The notes beneath the pieces are model-generated. The model saw only the letters and a list, made by a program, of their open reading frames with translations. It was not told where the DNA came from and searched no databases. From NCBI GenBank assembly GCA_007118195.1, contig SKSA01000174.1, positions 1-10,726 on the forward strand: 10,726 bases of DNA, in the 5' to 3' direction. Both the position numbers and the translations under genes were made by a program. Source of the DNA: Anaerobacillus sp. (GTDB taxonomy: Bacteria > Bacillota > Bacilli > Bacillales > Anaerobacillaceae). Shown in pieces: positions 1 to 5,387 of this stretch (position 1 is its first letter; each line of letters begins with the position of its first letter).

Positions 1-9
1 AATGGTTTT

Positions 10-122
10 AGGGTTATAGACCCCCACCTCAACGCGTAGCGTAGGTGGGAACTTTTAATCAGGTGGAGTCGAGACTCCATCTGATTTCTCGATGTTTCAG
101 CTTGCTGAAACGAGTTCGCTTT
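10..122 (-). repeat. 113-nt structured repeat, left copy
   Basis: The reverse complement of this stretch is identical over 113 nt to 10608-10720, checked block by block. Similarity continues outward to the window edge with one mismatch. Read on the reverse strand it carries three consecutive hairpins: GTTTCAG/CTGAAAC, a 12-bp stem with one mismatch built on TGGAGTC/GACTCCA, and CCCACC/GGTGGG with an inner ACGC/GCGT. It ends in a short GGTCTATAACCC tail. Such hairpin chains are typical of IS200/IS605-type ends and TnpB guide-RNA scaffolds, but no transposase or nuclease gene is in the window, so that link is only inference. It may equally be another multicopy intergenic repeat. Confidence 0.85.
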
Positions 123-204
123 AATGCTGTTTTCGTTAATACTATTGCTTTTTTGACTTTTTTAGAATACATGAGCATTTAAGATTCAAGGATGTGGCGT
201 TAAG

Positions 205-1290
205 ATGATTAAAGGTATATCGTTTGAAAAGGGAGTTTTTTTTATTGGGAAGCGCCATGTTTCATGTGGTTATGATGAAAACGGCAGAATTGTTGATTGG
301 GTAAAACCATTAAATAGTAAAGCGTTTCTTCAAGTATTAAAAAAGGTAATATGGACGATGCCATGTTCATTTAAAATTATATCGTTTGTTTTTCTTTCAT
401 TAATTTTTGTGCCGAAGGCTTTTCTAATTTTAGGGTATGAGATTTTATGGGGGGGACTTCCATTTTACTTTCTTTTTTATTTTATGTATGGAACTCACTT
501 TATTTTCCCGGTAGGGTTACGAAAATTTCATGGCGCAGAACATAAAGTTTTTAGTTATCGCGGTATGAAGACTTTAGGAAATCTGAAGGATATAAAACAG
601 GCGAAAATTACCAATCGTTATTGTTCAACGAATTTAGTCGTTGTATATTTTAGTAGTGTACTACTGTTGTTAACTATCTTTATTCGCCTATATTCTTTTC
701 CAACGGCATTAGCATATGCTTCATACGGGGCATTTTTATTAGCTCCTCTCGTGAATTCGCAGCTAAACCGAAAAGTGATGAAGTGGGTGAAGAACTACGT
801 CTTAACTGTTTCGTTTTTTTTACAAGAAAAGTTAACGACGACAGAGCCTGATGATTTTCATATTAAAACAGCCATTCGGTCGTATCGAAGGTTAGCGCTA
901 AGAGAATTCCCAAATGAACTACGAATAAAACGTAAACAAAAGGAGGAGGAACAGAAAATGGCTATTGTAGATATAACCATTATTCCGATAGGAACTGAGG
1001 GACCTAGTGTTAGTAATTATGTTGCAGAAATTCATAAAGTTTTAGAAACGTATCAAGATCGAGTAAATTATAAACTCACACCGATGAGTACGATCATTGA
1101 AGGAGAGTTATCCGTTTTATTTGAAGTGATCCAAGCTTTACATGAAGTCCCTTTCACAAAAGGTATTAAGAGGGTTGCCACAAACATCCGAATAGATGAT
1201 CGCCGTGATAAATTAGCGACAATGTCAGAGAAGCTCAGTAGTGTAGAAAAAAAGCTTCAAAAAGAAAGCGAAGCTAAAAGTAGTGAATAA
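205..1290 (+). CDS. DUF1385-type membrane protein reading in frame into a YqgV domain
   Basis: The ORF encodes 361 residues in two parts. Residues 1-251 form a membrane protein with hydrophobic segments near 53-77, 82-104 and 143-182. Between them are HGAEHK (109-114) and a Cys-Ser-Thr-Asn stretch at 140-143, the pattern of DUF1385 (YqhQ-type) proteins, whose function is unknown to me. A charged linker, RIKRKQKEEEQK, leads directly into a complete YqgV sequence from residue 252. The linker is encoded by the Shine-Dalgarno region of yqgV, so this looks like a DUF1385 gene whose stop codon was lost or never existed. The start at 205 has a modest AAGGAT site at 188-193. Whether the full fusion is made, or translation mostly restarts at 958, cannot be decided from sequence. 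The gene lies 82 bp after the left repeat. Confidence 0.75.
   Translation: MIKGISFEKGVFFIGKRHVSCGYDENGRIVDWVKPLNSKAFLQVLKKVIWTMPCSFKIISFVFLSLIFVPKAFLILGYEILWGGLPFYFLFYFMYGTHFIFPVGLRKFHGAEHKVFSYRGMKTLGNLKDIKQAKITNRYCSTNLVVVYFSSVLLLLTIFIRLYSFPTALAYASYGAFLLAPLVNSQLNRKVMKWVKNYVLTVSFFLQEKLTTTEPDDFHIKTAIRSYRRLALREFPNELRIKRKQKEEEQKMAIVDITIIPIGTEGPSVSNYVAEIHKVLETYQDRVNYKLTPMSTIIEGELSVLFEVIQALHEVPFTKGIKRVATNIRIDDRRDKLATMSEKLSSVEKKLQKESEAKSSE
941..950 (+). promoter_or_regulatory. Strong internal ribosome binding site for yqgV
   Basis: AGGAGGAGGA lies seven bases before ATG at 958. It sits inside the longer reading frame, where it encodes the Glu-rich linker. It is the strongest reason to think YqgV is also made as a separate protein. 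Confidence 0.8.
958..1290 (+). CDS. yqgV: YqgV, MTH1187/DUF77-family thiamine-binding protein (internal start)
   Basis: From the internal ATG the product is 110 residues, close to the usual size of about 100 for this family. It begins MAIVDITIIPIGTEGPSVS and contains TPMSTIIEGEL, FEVIQALHEVPF and RVATNIRIDDRRDK, the conserved core of the small ferredoxin-like YqgV proteins. Members form oligomers and are described as binding thiamine-like ligands in the cytoplasm; the role in Bacillus is not settled. The C-terminal 20 residues are charged and probably helical. The gene shares its frame with the upstream DUF1385 ORF, which has no stop before it. Transcription probably ends at the hairpin at 1336-1369. 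I am confident in the family and fairly confident that this start is used. Confidence 0.85.
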   Translation: MAIVDITIIPIGTEGPSVSNYVAEIHKVLETYQDRVNYKLTPMSTIIEGELSVLFEVIQALHEVPFTKGIKRVATNIRIDDRRDKLATMSEKLSSVEKKLQKESEAKSSE

Positions 1291-1335
1291 ATAAAATAGG
1301 CTGTTTAGAAAACAGAAAAGAGCAAGTGCTAAAAT

Positions 1336-1369
1336 AAAAAGAGGTTGTTCAAATGAACAATCTCTTTTT
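1336..1369. terminator. Bidirectional intrinsic terminator between yqgV and yqgW
   Basis: A 15-bp stem (1336-1350 with 1355-1369, one G-U pair) closes on an AAAT loop. A-runs and T-runs flank it on both sides, so it can stop yqgV on the forward strand and yqgW on the reverse strand. Confidence 0.85.
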
Positions 1370-1398
1370 ATTGCGGGATTTAGCAGCGCGGATGTCGC

Positions 1399-1567
1399 TT
1401 ATGATCCAGAAAGGATTGAAAAAATTGTCATAACTGAAAACCACCCGAAAACAGCAAATGATAAAAAGGAAAATGCTGCTCCAAATAGGTTTTTGCGACG
1501 GAATTCACGTAAAATTCCAAATCCACTCAGAATCGCAACGAATAACGTAATAATGCCTAAAACCATC
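1399..1567 (-). pseudogene. yqgW: YqgW-like DUF2759 small membrane protein, start codon out of frame
   Basis: The reverse strand reads LGIITLFVAILSGFGILRE, then a basic RRKN turn, then a second hydrophobic segment with FAVFGWFSVMTIFSIL, ending in GS and TAA. This two-helix pattern, the length of about 55 residues and the position between yqgV and yqgX match DUF2759 proteins such as YqgW. An AGGGGG site and ATG at 1567 precede it, but a run of five T (five A at 1559-1563 on the forward strand) puts that ATG one base out of frame. With four T it would read MVLGIITLF. No ATG, GTG or TTG start exists in the open frame. This is either a one-base insertion that inactivates the gene or a homopolymer sequencing error. 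The rest of the frame is intact, which slightly favours the latter. Confidence 0.6.
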
Positions 1568-1739
1568 CTGAAAGAACCCCCTTATATTACTATGTAGTTT
1601 AGCTTATTATTGACTTTACCTTGAACTTTAAACAATTTAGTGCTCATATATGTTATTCTAATTGTTTTCAAATCGTTTGTCGAGGATAACTTTAGTAACG
1701 TGTTAATGTTGGTAATATCGCTACTTCTATTCTTCTTGA

Positions 1740-2216
1740 TTATAAATAAAAAATAACATTTATATTATATGCATCAGCAATCCCTTCTATTAATTGTTGA
1801 TGATAACGTTCAACAAAATAGATCGTTTTCGTAGCTCCTCTATCAATAGCGACTAAATGTTCATCCATCTGCTCTAAAGCAGCTGAAACGTCTTTCTCAT
1901 TATTTCCTGAAGTTGTAAAAGGTATGATCAATTCTTCATATAAATAAGATTTATCACTATAAGAAATAAAACCAAAGTCAGTAAAAACTGATTTTTGCTC
2001 AGGAGTTTCTATTTTAAATAAAGAATATTTAGCATCGAAAACATCTTCCTTTTGAAAGAACCCAATAAAAAAATCAACGTCTTTCTCATTGGTAATAATT
2101 ACCCCATAATCATAAACTTCTAAGTTATGTTCTTTAATGAAAGAAGCGACCTTTTTATTTTTACGAGAAATTTCAGTTGTTTCTTTAGTTAGCTCTAATC
2201 CAATTGTTTTTCTCAT
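1740..2216 (-). CDS. Hypothetical protein, 158 aa
   Basis: I do not recognise this protein. It is soluble-looking, mixed alpha/beta and acidic, with no signal peptide or membrane segment. Visible landmarks are MRKTIGLELTKETTEISRKN at the start, YDYGVIITNEKDVDFFIGFF near 35-55, and a C-terminal part containing ALEQMDEHLVAIDRGATK and IYFVERYHQQLIEGIADAY. There are no cysteines and no obvious metal or nucleotide motif. ATG at 2216 has a weak GTGGTG site about 9 bases upstream. The gene is transcribed towards yqgW and diverges from yqgX. The structured repeat at 2270-2348 lies in its upstream region. No clear terminator follows it. The sustained codon pattern and isolated position support a real gene. 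Confidence 0.65.
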   Translation of the reverse strand: MRKTIGLELTKETTEISRKNKKVASFIKEHNLEVYDYGVIITNEKDVDFFIGFFQKEDVFDAKYSLFKIETPEQKSVFTDFGFISYSDKSYLYEELIIPFTTSGNNEKDVSAALEQMDEHLVAIDRGATKTIYFVERYHQQLIEGIADAYNINVIFYL

Positions 2217-2269
2217 TGATACACACCACTTTTCTTTTTACTATTAGAAAGTTATTTTAAGAGATTACA

Positions 2270-2348
2270 TTTGACGACTGAGATGATCGAACAAGCCTCT
2301 AAAGTTCGATAGAAATTTAAAGCGAAGTGAGAGAAATCAGTCGTCAAA
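2270..2348 (+). repeat. Structured intergenic element, copy 1
   Basis: A perfect 12-bp outer stem (2270-2281 with 2337-2348) encloses an inner hairpin, ATCGAAC with GTTCGAT, closing on a loop containing AAGCCTCTAAA. A purine-rich arm with AAGCGAAGTGAGAGAAA follows. The 18-nt core TCGAACAAGCCTCTAAAG recurs exactly in the copy at 3506-3588 and in diverged form at 3371-3450, while the outer stem sequence differs but stays paired. The element sits between the divergent 158-aa gene and yqgX, upstream of the yqgX promoter. Confidence 0.75.
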
Positions 2349-2393
2349 AATGGCTTAGCAGAAAACGTGTCTGCATTATTCTTTATTAAATTT

Positions 2394-2422
2394 TTGAAAC
2401 CTTCTTTATTAAAGTGTAAAAT
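2394..2422 (+). promoter_or_regulatory. Sigma-A-type promoter of yqgX
   Basis: TTGAAA (2394-2399), a 17-bp spacer and TAAAAT (2417-2422) give a good housekeeping promoter. The predicted start near 2429 leaves a short leader before the AAAGGAG site at 2441-2447. Confidence 0.7.
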
Positions 2423-2457
2423 AAAAGACAACAAACATGCAAAGGAGACGAATTATT

Positions 2458-3093
2458 ATGGAATGGAAACAACTTCCGTTAGGTCCGTTACAAACGAACG
2501 CCTACGTTTTATTCGATGAAAACAAAGAGGCTGTAATCTTTGATCCAGGTGGGGAAGGAACAAAATTAAATACATTGTTAGAGGCAGAAGGATTAACCCC
2601 AAAAGCGATATTACTTACTCACGCTCATTTTGATCATATCGGAGCTGTTGATGATGTTAAAAATTTTTGGGAAATTCCAGTTTACATACACCATCTTGAA
2701 AAAGATTGGCTTACAGATGCCACGAAAAATGGCTCCGCTTTATTTTTAGGTAATAATGCAATAACAGCAAGTGATGCAGATTTTTTAATTAAAGAAGAAG
2801 GGCAGTTAGACATCGGCTCTTTTAGCTTTGAAGTATTTGAAACCCCGGGGCATTCTCCTGGTAGTGTTTCATACTACTTAAAAGAGGTAGGGATTGTATT
2901 TTCTGGAGATGCTTTATTTGCAGGGGGAATAGGAAGAACTGATTTACCTGGTGGTAGCTATGAAGTATTAATGGATAGTATAAATAATAAATTGATGGAG
3001 CTTCCAGAAGAAACAGTGGTAGCGAGTGGACACGGCCCAGTAACGACCGTTAGGAATGAAATGGATTCAAATCCGTTTTTAAGAGGCGTATAA
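2458..3093 (+). CDS. yqgX: YqgX, metallo-beta-lactamase-fold hydrolase (glyoxalase II-like)
   Basis: The 211-residue product has the length and features of B. subtilis YqgX. The metal site is complete: H55-A-H57-F-D59-H60, H132 in GHSPG, D151 in SGD, and H192 in GHGP. This is the single-domain MBL fold related to hydroxyacylglutathione hydrolases. In Bacillus a bacillithiol or S-lactoyl thioester substrate is plausible but cannot be read from sequence. ATG at 2458 was chosen because AAAGGAG at 2441-2447 is well spaced from it; an in-frame start at 2437 would precede that site and add seven residues, MQRRRII. It is followed after 59 bp by the CcoS-like gene with no terminator between, so the two are probably co-transcribed from the promoter at 2394-2422. 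Confidence 0.92.
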   Translation: MEWKQLPLGPLQTNAYVLFDENKEAVIFDPGGEGTKLNTLLEAEGLTPKAILLTHAHFDHIGAVDDVKNFWEIPVYIHHLEKDWLTDATKNGSALFLGNNAITASDADFLIKEEGQLDIGSFSFEVFETPGHSPGSVSYYLKEVGIVFSGDALFAGGIGRTDLPGGSYEVLMDSINNKLMELPEETVVASGHGPVTTVRNEMDSNPFLRGV

Positions 3094-3152
3094 AAAAGTA
3101 ATGAAATAGGAAAAAAGTGGGATACTAATCAGAAAATAAGGAGGTTTTTATT

Positions 3153-3344
3153 GTGATTAGTACTTCTGCTTTTTTAGGTTTATCTTTAAATGGCTGGATT
3201 TTAATTATCATTATGCTAAGCTTATCAGGAGCAGCATTTTTTATTTATTTAGGAGCAAAAAAGACTGGCCAATTCGATGACGTAGAAAGTATTAAGTATC
3301 GGATGCTTTTTGAAGAAGATGATGAATGGAACGTGAACGAATGA
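3153..3344 (+). CDS. CcoS-like small membrane protein (cbb3 oxidase assembly family)
   Basis: The 63-residue product has one membrane helix (about residues 13-34, LNGWILIIIMLSLSGAAFFIYLG) and a short cytoplasmic tail with KKTGQFDDVESIKYRMLFEEDD. The pattern of one helix, then SGQFDD-like, then an acidic tail with a conserved hydrophobic patch, is that of CcoS/FixS proteins. These help assemble copper-containing cbb3-type cytochrome oxidases, usually beside ccoN or the copper ATPase ccoI. Neither is in this window. The GTG start at 3153 has a perfect AAGGAGG at 3138-3144. It probably shares a transcript with yqgX and is followed by terminator-like structured elements. The family call is from motif recognition only; a stand-alone paralogue with another role is possible. 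Confidence 0.7.
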   Translation: MISTSAFLGLSLNGWILIIIMLSLSGAAFFIYLGAKKTGQFDDVESIKYRMLFEEDDEWNVNE

Positions 3345-3370
3345 ATGATAAGAGGGAAGGTTTTGTACGG

Positions 3371-3450
3371 AAAAGCGGATGATTTCGTGAACGAGCATCT
3401 GAGATTCACCAGAAGGTCGCGGCGAGGTGAAGGAAATCGTCCGCCTTTTT
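3371..3450 (+). repeat. Structured intergenic element, copy 2 (terminator-like)
   Basis: GCGGATGATTT (3375-3385) pairs with AAATCGTCCGC (3434-3444) over 11 bp including one G-U. An A-run precedes the stem and a T-run follows it, so it could end the yqgX-CcoS transcript. The interior, from GTGAACGAGCATCTGAGATT to GAGGTGAAGGAAATC, aligns along its length with copies 1 and 3, with many substitutions. TTCACC in the interior can pair with either GTGAA upstream or GGTGAA downstream, so two alternative folds are possible. Confidence 0.7.
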
Positions 3451-3505
3451 CGTTCTAGATGGTGGTGGCAGGCATGCCGGCATGAGCGTTTTGTATGTAA
3501 AAAGC

Positions 3506-3588
3506 AAAATGACGGTCGGTTTTTTCGAACAAGCCTCTAAAGTCGGTACGAATTTACAGCGCAGAGAGGAAAAGTCGACCGTCATTTT
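3506..3588 (+). repeat. Structured intergenic element, copy 3 (terminator-like)
   Basis: A perfect 13-bp stem, AAAATGACGGTCG (3506-3518) with CGACCGTCATTTT (3576-3588), encloses the same core TCGAACAAGCCTCTAAAG as copy 1. Together with copy 2 it forms a diverged tandem duplication. Each element is followed by a related spacer starting AGATGGTG and ending GTTTTGTATG, at 3457-3497 and 3597-3633. Confidence 0.72.
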
Positions 3589-3633
3589 TACATGACAGAT
3601 GGTGATGATGCCTCGTCATGAGGGTTTTGTATG

Positions 3634-3668
3634 AAAAAAAAGGAGGATGACTCGTAAAAGTCATCCTC
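3634..3668 (-). terminator. Intrinsic terminator of the reverse-strand small RNA
   Basis: A perfect 10-bp stem (3643-3652 with 3659-3668, six-base loop) is followed on the reverse strand by C and then eight T. On the forward strand no T-run follows, so the terminator acts only on reverse-strand transcripts. No protein gene lies just upstream on that strand. Confidence 0.85.
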
Positions 3669-3745
3669 AATGGGGAGTTAATCTTAGTTATCATAAATGA
3701 ACTTTTGAGGGGAGGGGGAACTCCCGAAGATCATTGCTAACTTAC
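3634..3745 (-). ncRNA. Probable trans-acting small RNA with C-rich motifs
   Basis: A perfect consensus promoter and a strong intrinsic terminator, 110 bp apart on the same strand, define a transcript of about 110 nt with a predicted 5' G at 3745. It contains CCCCCTCCCCTC and, nearer the terminator, AACTCCCC. Both are suited to pairing with GGGGAG-type Shine-Dalgarno sequences. C-rich unpaired stretches followed by a terminator are the known design of Firmicutes regulators such as RsaE/RoxS and FsrA; I cannot assign it to one of these by sequence. The only internal ORF is 16 codons (start 3734) without a good ribosome site. The promoter overlaps a 26-bp palindrome, which suggests repressor control. 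Its target set is unknown. The gene 74 bp away in the divergent direction has a GAGGGGAAG site that partly complements the C-rich segment. Confidence 0.7.
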
Positions 3746-3761
3746 AAATTTATTATATAAT
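3734..3761 (+). promoter_or_regulatory. Possible forward promoter of the methyltransferase gene
   Basis: TTGCTA (3734-3739), a 16-bp spacer and TATAAT (3756-3761) face the gene at 3819. Its start near 3768 would place the 3765-3790 palindrome at the very 5' end of the mRNA. It overlaps the opposing small RNA promoter, so the two could compete for polymerase. The match is moderate. Confidence 0.4.
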
Positions 3762-3780
3762 CATATAAACACTATGTCAA
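3752..3780 (-). promoter_or_regulatory. Perfect consensus promoter of the small RNA
   Basis: On the reverse strand TTGACA (3780-3775), a 17-bp spacer and TATAAT (3757-3752) match the sigma-A consensus at all twelve positions. The predicted transcription start is at 3745. Confidence 0.85.
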
Positions 3781-3800
3781 TAGTGTTTATAATTTTTTTT
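3765..3800 (+). terminator. Palindrome acting as forward terminator and possible operator
   Basis: ATAAACACTAT and ATAGTGTTTAT form a perfect 11-bp inverted repeat around GTCA (3765-3790), followed on the forward strand by AATTTTTTTT. It would stop forward transcripts coming from the yqgX side. Its centre is the -35 box of the reverse-strand small RNA promoter, so it could also be a repressor operator. I cannot match the half-site AACACTAT to a named regulator. Confidence 0.65.
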
Positions 3801-3818
3801 GAATAGAGGGGAAGTTTT

Positions 3819-4955
3819 TTGAAAGAGATACTAGTTGAAAAAATTAAAGAAGCAGAAGGTAAAATGATTACGTATGCCGATTATATGAGCCTTGCTTTGT
3901 ACGACAGTGAAATAGGCTACTATATGAAAACAAATAAAAAGTTAGGCACCGAAGGAGATTTTTATACGAGTAGTGGCGTGCATGCGGTATTTGGAAAAGT
4001 GTTTGCTCACTTTTTTTTAGATGTGATCGAAAAAGAAGGTTTACCAGCAAAGATTTGTGAGTTTGGTGGTGGAGATGGTCGATTTGCAAAAGCGGTTATC
4101 GATGAATGGGAACAGTTAAAACCTGAGGGGAAAGAAGACTTATCTTATGCAATTGTTGAAATGAGTCCATATCATCGTGAAGAACAAAAGAGGCTTCTCG
4201 CTAGTAAGAATGGATTTAGTCAGTATGATAGTTTGAATTCGTTAAAAGAACAAATGGGTAAAGAATTTAAAGGGGTTATTTTTTCAAATGAATTAATTGA
4301 TGCTTTTCCAGTTCATGTTGTTGAAAGGCGTGGAGATGACTTATATGAAATTTACGTGTCTATCGATGAAAATGATCAATTAATCGAAACATCTCAGCTT
4401 GGTACTAATCAGAAGGTTTTGAAGTGGCTAAAGCGTTATGGTCCCACATTAAACGATCGTCAAAGAATAGAAGTTTCTCTTTATATGAATGACTGGATTG
4501 AAGAAATAAGTGAGTTTATGAAAAAAGGGTTATTAGTCACTATTGATTACGGTTATACAAAAGAAGAATGGGGAATGCCTGAAAGAAAAGAGGGGAGTTT
4601 AAGGGGGTATTTTAAGCATCAGCTAATTAGTAACCCACTATTACATCCAACTGAGATGGATATTACCTCACATATTCATATTGATGCTTATAACACAGTT
4701 ACAGAAGAAAATCGTTTTACAAAAATTGATGATTTAAAACAAAATCGCTTTTTGTTTAAATTGGGAATTTTGAAATTTTTACAAGAAAACTATGATCCAA
4801 ATCCATTTTCTGAAAAGAGCAAATCAAACCGTGCTATTCAAACTCTTATTAATGATAGTGGAATGAGTGCTGCTTTTCATGTATTTCTTCATAGTAAACA
4901 GCTTACGAAAACGACCTCTTATCGTTTTTTAAATGAAGATCCGTATAAAATATAA
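3819..4955 (+). CDS. MidA/NDUFAF7-family SAM-dependent methyltransferase
   Basis: The 378-residue protein shows the family marks of the DUF185/Methyltransf_28 group. These are an N-terminal MSLALYDSEIGYYM, then GDFYTSSGVHAVFG (46-59), the SAM-binding loop CEFGGGDGRFAKA (80-92), and SNELIDAFPVH (156-166). Later LVTIDYGYTKEEW and a GYFKHQ segment followed by HPTEMDITSHIHIDA are also typical. The mitochondrial member methylates an arginine of complex I subunit NDUFS2; the substrate in Bacillaceae is not known. The TTG start at 3819 was chosen for the AGAGGGGAAG site at 3805-3813. It is monocistronic, bounded upstream by the palindromic terminator and downstream by the hairpin at 4958-4991. Length is normal and no defect is seen. 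Confidence 0.88.
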   Translation: MKEILVEKIKEAEGKMITYADYMSLALYDSEIGYYMKTNKKLGTEGDFYTSSGVHAVFGKVFAHFFLDVIEKEGLPAKICEFGGGDGRFAKAVIDEWEQLKPEGKEDLSYAIVEMSPYHREEQKRLLASKNGFSQYDSLNSLKEQMGKEFKGVIFSNELIDAFPVHVVERRGDDLYEIYVSIDENDQLIETSQLGTNQKVLKWLKRYGPTLNDRQRIEVSLYMNDWIEEISEFMKKGLLVTIDYGYTKEEWGMPERKEGSLRGYFKHQLISNPLLHPTEMDITSHIHIDAYNTVTEENRFTKIDDLKQNRFLFKLGILKFLQENYDPNPFSEKSKSNRAIQTLINDSGMSAAFHVFLHSKQLTKTTSYRFLNEDPYKI

Positions 4956-4957
4956 AA

Positions 4958-4991
4958 GGAAAGAGGTGACACAATTTTGTCACCTCTTTCC
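4958..4991. terminator. Shared terminator between methyltransferase and yqgY
   Basis: GGAAAGAGGTGACA (4958-4971) pairs perfectly with TGTCACCTCTTTCC (4978-4991) around a six-base loop. On the reverse strand it is followed by TTTTATATTTT and serves yqgY. On the forward strand the T-run is weaker but present. Confidence 0.82.
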
Positions 4992-5007
4992 TCTTTAAGA
5001 CAAGACT

Positions 5008-5250
5008 TTAATGCCCAATTCCTGGAACCATTATGAAAGTAGCGTAGTATGTGAAGCCGACAAAAAATAGTGTAAGAAAAGCACCGAAAATGTATAAGTA
5101 CATACGTTCCGACAAGTTTAAGTAGCTTAATGCAACAAATGCTCCAGTGATACCAAAGAAAAGTATTGCTGGAGAGTGCATATCTCCAATCATGAATAAA
5201 ACTGCGAAAATCCCTGTCCAGAAGCCTAAAACACGATACATACGTTCCAC
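5008..5250 (-). CDS. yqgY: YqgY, DUF2626 small membrane protein
   Basis: The 80-residue product begins VERMYRVLGFWTGIFAVLF (initiator read as Met) and has three hydrophobic helices, around 6-22, 26-42 and 47-72. SERMYLYIFGA lies between the second and third, and the protein ends YYATFIMVPGIGH. This is the DUF2626 family, found in Bacillaceae beside yqgX, with no known function. GTG at 5250 was chosen because AAAGGAGGG lies six bases upstream. A start 13 codons earlier would run through that ribosome site. It is convergent with the methyltransferase gene and shares the terminator at 4958-4991. Confidence 0.9.
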   Translation of the reverse strand: MERMYRVLGFWTGIFAVLFMIGDMHSPAILFFGITGAFVALSYLNLSERMYLYIFGAFLTLFFVGFTYYATFIMVPGIGH

Positions 5251-5277
5251 TTTTTTCCCTCCTTTTATGTTTATGAT

Positions 5278-5338
5278 GTACACATTCAAGCTTTAATATT
5301 ATATATAAGGTAAAATAATAACAATGATGAATGTGCAC
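5278..5338 (-). promoter_or_regulatory. Promoter region of yqgY bracketed by an inverted repeat
   Basis: A TATAAT box lies at 5303-5298 on the reverse strand. Upstream matches to a -35 box are poor: CATTGT at 17 bp or TTGTTA at 15 bp. The region is flanked by an 11-bp inverted repeat with one mismatch, GTACACATTCA (5278-5288) and TGAATGTGCAC (5328-5338), which could be paired operator half-sites for a dimeric regulator. No regulator can be named. Confidence 0.4.
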
Positions 5339-5387
5339 CTTTACAACATAAACATATTATAAACGATAAAAAATCAAATTGTAAATC

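Noticed and set aside
2252..2434. 60-aa reverse-strand ORF over structured element copy 1
   Set aside because: It is created by the hairpin element, has no ribosome site, and overlaps the yqgX promoter.
2270..3588. The repeated elements as a CRISPR array
   Set aside because: There are only three diverged copies at irregular distances, no uniform spacers and no cas genes.
3684..3734. 16-codon ORF within the small RNA (MIFGSSPSPQKFIYDN)
   Set aside because: No proper ribosome site precedes it and the sequence looks random; a dual-function RNA is not excluded.
3868..4089. 73-aa reverse-strand ORF inside the methyltransferase gene
   Set aside because: Shadow of a well-supported gene on the other strand.
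4919..5338. 139-aa reverse-strand ORF overlapping yqgY
   Set aside because: It runs in another frame through yqgY and the terminator, with low-complexity composition and no family features.
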